Shown here in pieces: positions 13,301 to 19,300 of a stretch of DNA of 64,000 nucleotides. Position 1 is the stretch's first letter; each line of letters starts with the position of its first letter. The notes under the pieces were generated by a model. It worked only from the letters and a program-made list of their open reading frames with translations, had not been told where the DNA came from and did not search any database. Both the position numbers and the translations under genes were made by a program. The stretch covers positions 5,580,001 through 5,644,000 of the forward strand of contig OZ253960.1 in assembly GCA_965267435.1 (NCBI GenBank). The letters run 5' to 3'. Origin of the DNA: JAWPMT01 sp965267435. GTDB lineage: Bacteria > Bacteroidota > Bacteroidia > Cytophagales > Cyclobacteriaceae.

Positions 13301-16300
13301 GGCAGATGGTACGTACACGCTGAACTATGTGGATGGTGCCCTGGCCGCGCAGACGTTCACAGGTGTGAGTGTCAGCAGTGGCTCGGCCACGATCAGCGGT
13401 TTGGGTGCTGGCGTTTACAACGACATCACGATCACACTATCAGGCTGCACGTCCACAGACAATATTGATGTCACCCTGAGTGATCCGACAACGCCAACGA
13501 TCAGTCTGAACAGCAGCTCGAATCCATCGACTTGCAGTGGCACGGATGGCAGCATCACTTTGGACTTCACTGGAGTAGCTGATGGTACGTACACACTGAA
13601 CTATGTGGATGGGGCTTTGGCCGCGCAGACCTTCACGGGCGTGAGTGTCAGCAGTGGCTCCGCAACGATCAGCGGTTTGGGTGCTGGCGTTTACAACGAC
13701 ATCACGATCACGGTATCAGGCTGCACGTCCACCGACAATATTGATGTCACCCTGAGTGATCCGACGACCCCAACGATCAGTCTGAACAGCAGTTCAAACC
13801 CATCGACCTGCAGTGGCACGGATGGCAGTATCACATTGGACTTCACGGGTGTAGCTGATGGTACGTACACACTGAACTACGTCGATGGGGCTTTGGCCGC
13901 GCAGACGTTCACGGGCGTGAGTGTCAGCAGTGGCTCGGCCACGATCAGTGGTTTGGGCGCTGGCGTTTACAACGACATTACGATCACGGTATCAGGCTGC
14001 ACATCGACCGACAATATTGACGTGACATTGAGTGATCCGACGACGCCAACGATCAGTCTGAACAGCAGTTCAAACCCCTCGACCTGCAGTGGCACGGATG
14101 GCAGTATCACCTTGGGCTTCACGGGTGTGGCCGATGGTACGTACACGCTAAACTATGTGGATGGGGCTTTGGCCGCGCAGACCTTCACGGGCGTGAGTGT
14201 CAGCAGTGGCTCCGCAACGATCAGCGGTTTGGGTGCTGGCGTTTACAACGACATCACGATCACGGTATCAGGCTGCACGTCCACCGACAATATTGATGTC
14301 ACCCTGAGTGATCCGACGACCCCAACGATCAGTCCGAACAGCAGTTCAAACCCTTCGACCTGCAGTGGCACGGATGGTAGCATCACTTTGGACTTCACGG
14401 GTGTGGCAGATGGTACGTACACGCTGAATTATGTCGATGGTGCTTTGGCAGCCCAGACGTTCACAGGCGTGAGTGTCAGCAGTGGCTCGGCGACGATCAG
14501 CAGCCTGGGCGCTGACGTTTACAACGACATCACGATCACACTATCAGGCTGCACGTCCACAGACAACATTGATGTAACGCTGAGTGATCCCACGACCCCA
14601 ACGATCAGCCTGAACAGCAGCTCGAACCCATCGACCTGCAGTGGCACGGATGGTAGCATCACTTTGGACTTCACGGGTGTGGCCGATGGTACGTACACGC
14701 TGAATTATGTCGATGGGGCTTTGGCCGCGCAGACCTTCACGGGCGTGAGTGTCAGCAGTGGCTCGGCCACGATCAGTGGCCTGGGCGCTGGCGTTTACAA
14801 CGACATCACGATCACGGTATCAGGATGCACGTCTACTGACAATATTGATGTCACCCTGAGTGATCCGACGACCCCAACGATCAGCCTGAACAGCAGTTCG
14901 AACCCATCGACCTGCAGTGGCACGGATGGCAGCATCACTTTGGACTTCACGGGAGTAGCCGATGGTACGTACACGCTGAATTATGTCGATGGGGCTTTGG
15001 CAGCCCAGACCTTCACGGGTGTGAGTGTCAGCAGTGGTTCTGCGACGATCAGTGGTCTGGGTGCTGGCGTTCACAACGACATCACGATCACGATATCAGG
15101 TTGCACGTCGACGGATAACATCGATGTCACCCTGAGTGACCCCACAACGCCAACGATCACCCTGAACAGCAGTTCGAACCCATCGACCTGCAGTGGCACG
15201 GATGGCAGTATCACCTTGGGCTTCACGGGTGTGGCCGATGGTACGTACACGCTAAACTATGTGGATGGTGCTTTGGCCGCGCAGACCTTCACGGGCGTGA
15301 GCGTCAGCAGTGGCTCCGCGACTATCAGTGGCCTGGGTGCTGGCGTTTACAACGACATCACGATCACCATTGCGGGTTGCACGTCCACAGACAATATTGA
15401 TGTGACCCTGAGTGACCCGACGACGCCAACGATCAGCCTGAACAGCAGTTCGAACCCATCGACCTGCGGTGGCACGGATGGTAGCATCACTTTGGACTTC
15501 ACGGGCGTAGCAGATGGTACGTACACACTGAACTATGTCGATGGTGCTTTGGCCGCGCAGACCTTCACGGGTGTGAGTGTCAGCAGCGGCTCCGCAACGA
15601 TCAGCAGCCGGGGCGCTGGTGTTTACAATGACATCACGATCACGGTATCAGGCTGCACGTCCACAGACAATATCGATGTCACCCTCACCAATCCAGGTGC
15701 TCCTACTATATCCGTCAACAGCAGTTCGAACCCATCGACGTGCAGTGGCACGGATGGCAGCATCACTTTGGACTTCACGGGTGTGGCAGATGGTACTTAT
15801 ACACTGAATTATGTCGATGGTGCTTTGGCAGCCCAGACCTTCACGGGTGTGAGTGTCAGCAGTGGTTCTGCGACGATCAGTGGTCTGGGTGCTGGCGTTT
15901 ACAACGACATCACGATCACGATATCAGGTTGCACGTCGACGGATAACATCGATGTCACCCTGAGCGATCCAACGACGCCAACGATCACCCTGAATAGCAG
16001 TTCGAACCCCTCGACCTGCAGTGGCACGGATGGCAGCATCACTTTGGACTTCACGGGAGTGGCCGATGGTACTTACACGCTGAACTACGTCGATGGGGCT
16101 TTGGCCGCGCTGACGTTCACGGGCGTGAGTGTCAGCAGTGGTTCTGCGACGATCAGTGGCCTGGGTGCTGGTGTTTACAACGACATCACGATCACCATTG
16201 CGGGTTGCACGTCTACCGACAACATTGATGTAACGCTGAGTGATCCGACAACGCCGACTATATCCCTCAACAGCAGTTCGAACCCATCGACCTGCGGTGG

Positions 16301-19300
16301 CACGGACGGCAGCATCACATTGGACTTCACGGGCGTAGCCGATGGTACGTACACACTGAACTATGTAGATGGTGCACTGGCAGCCCAGACCTTCACGGGT
16401 GTGAGTGTCAGCAGTGGTTCTGCGACGATCAGTGGTCTGGGTGCTGGCGTTTACAACGACATCACGATCACGATATCAGGTTGCACGTCGACGGATAACA
16501 TCGATGTCACCCTGAGTGACCCCACAACGCCAACGATCACCCTGAACAGCAGTTCGAACCCATCGACGTGCAGCGGCACCGACGGCAGCATCACATTGGA
16601 CTTCACGGGCGTAGCCGATGGTACGTACACACTGAACTATGTAGATGGTGCACTGGCAGCCCAGACCTTCACGGGTGTGAGTGTCAGCAGTGGTTCTGCG
16701 ACGATCAGTGGTCTGGGTGCTGGCGTTTACAACGACATCACGATCACGATATCAGGTTGCACGTCGACGGATAACATCGATGTCACCCTGAGTGACCCCA
16801 CAACGCCAACGATCAGCCTGAACAGCAGTTCGAACCCATCGACGTGCAGCGGCACCGATGGTAGCATCACTTTGGACTTCACGGGCGTGGCAGATGGTAC
16901 TTACACGCTGAACTATGTGGATGGCGCTTTGGCCGCGCAGACCTTCACAGGCGTGAGTGTCAGCAGTGGCTCCGCGACTATCAGTGGCCTGGGTGCTGGT
17001 GTTTACAACGACATCACGATCACCATTGCGGGTTGCACGTCCACAGACAATATTGATGTGACCCTGAGTGACCCGACGACGCCAACGATCAGCCTGAACA
17101 GCAGTTCGAACCCATCGACCTGCGGTGGCACGGATGGTAGCATCACTTTGGACTTCACGGGCGTAGCAGATGGTACGTACACACTGAACTATGTCGATGG
17201 TGCTTTGGCCGCGCAGACCTTCACGGGTGTGAGTGTCAGCAGCGGCTCCGCAACGATCAGCAGCCTGGGCGCTGGTGTTTACAATGACATCACGATCACG
17301 GTATCAGGCTGCACGTCCACAGACAATATGGATGTCACCCTCACCAATCCAGGTGCTCCTACTATATCCGTCAACAGCAGCTCGAATCCTTCGACGTGCA
17401 GTGGTACGGAAGGCAGCATCACTTTGGACTTCACGGGAGTAGCCGATGGTACGTACACGCTGAACTATGTGGATGGCGCATTGGCAGCGCAGACGTTCAC
17501 AGGTGTGAGTGTCAGCAGTGGCTCTGCCACGATCAGCGGTTTGGGTGCTGGCGTTTACAACGACATCACGATCACACTATCAGGCTGCACGTCCACCGAC
17601 AATATTGATGTAACCCTGAGTGACCCGACGACGCCAACGATCAGCCTGAACAGCAGCTCGAATCCATCGACTTGTAGTGGCACGGATGGCAGCATCACTT
17701 TGGACTTCACGGGCGTAGCCGATGGTACGTACACGCTGAACTATGTGGATGGTGCTTTGGCTGCCCAGACCTTCACGGGCGTGAGTGTCAGCAGTGGCTC
17801 TGCCACGATCAGCGGTTTGGGTGCTGGCGTTTACAACGACATCACGATCACCATTGCGGGCTGCACGTCTACTGACAATATTGATGTCACCCTCAACAAC
17901 CCAGGTGCTCCTACTATATCCCTCAACAGCAGCTCGAACCCATCGACCTGCAGTGGCACGGATGGCAGCATCACTTTGGACTTCACGGGCGTAGCAGATG
18001 GTACTTACACGCTGAACTATGTCGATGGCGCCTTGGCGGCCCAGACCTTCACGGGTGTGAGTGTCAGCAGTGGCTCCGCTACGATCAGTGGATTAGGTGC
18101 TGGCGTTTACAACGACATCACGATCACGATATCGGGTTGCACGTCTACCGACAATATTGATGTCACCCTCAACAACCCAGGTGCTCCTACCGCTCCAACC
18201 GTGGCCACCCTATTGACAAACAGCGCGACACCAACGATAATGGGTACGGCCGATGCGGGTAATACGGTAACAGTTGTTGTCGGCGGAGCAACATACAGTA
18301 CGACAGCGGATGGGTCTGGTGATTGGAGCATTGATACTTCGGTAGACACACCGACAAGCGGGTCCTTTGCTCCAGATGTAAACGGGGACAATGAGGTCGT
18401 GGCAACGGCATCGAATGGTTCATGTAATACTTCGGACACGTCAAGCAATGAGCTAACGATCGATACGACTGCACCTGCGACCCCTACGATTACTTCGCAA
18501 ACGACGAATGATACCACCCCGACTTTGACAGGTACGGCGGAGGCTGGAACAACTGTGACAGTGGTAATTGATGGAGTGACATTCACAACAACCGCAGATG
18601 GCAGCGGCGATTGGAGTATTGACACCGGCTCAGATACACCGACAGCTGGCGGACCATTCATGGGCCTTTCAGAAGGGGATTATGATATAGCGATAACGAG
18701 CACTGATGGTTCAGGCAATAGCACTTCGGATGGGTCGACGAATGAGCTAACGATCGATACGACTGCACCTGCGACCCCTACGATTACTTCCCAAACGACT
18801 AATGACACCACCCCGACTTTGACAGGTACGGCAGAGGCTGGAAATACTGTGACTGTAGTGATTGATGGAGTGACATTTACTACCACTGCCGACGGCAGCG
18901 GTGATTGGAGTATTGACACCGGGACAGACACGCCAACGGCAGGCGGACCATTCACGGGTATGTTGGAAGGGGATTATGAAATAGCTGTGACCAGCACCGA
19001 TGGTGCCGGCAACAACACTTCGGACGGATCTGCGAATGAGCTGACGATCGATACGACGGCGCCTGCGACCCCTACGATTACTTCCCAAACGACGAATGAT
19101 ACAACTCCGACATTGACAGGAACAGCGGAGGCTGGAACAACTGTGACAGTGGTGATTGATGGAGTGACATTCACAACAACCGCAGATGGCAGTGGTGATT
19201 GGAGTATCGACACCGGCTCAGACACACCGACAGCTGGCGGACCATTCACGGGCCTTTCGGAGGGTGATTATGAAATAGCGGTGACCAGCACTGATGGTGC

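Noticed and set aside
8012..17608. Short plus-strand frames starting MQWHGWQHHF, repeated along the array
   Set aside because: Out-of-frame readings of the same repeat unit; no start context and no independent conservation.
7974..18186. CRISPR array or satellite noncoding repeat
   Set aside because: The 276-bp units have no spacers and keep one continuous reading frame with a signal peptide and a T9SS domain at the ends.
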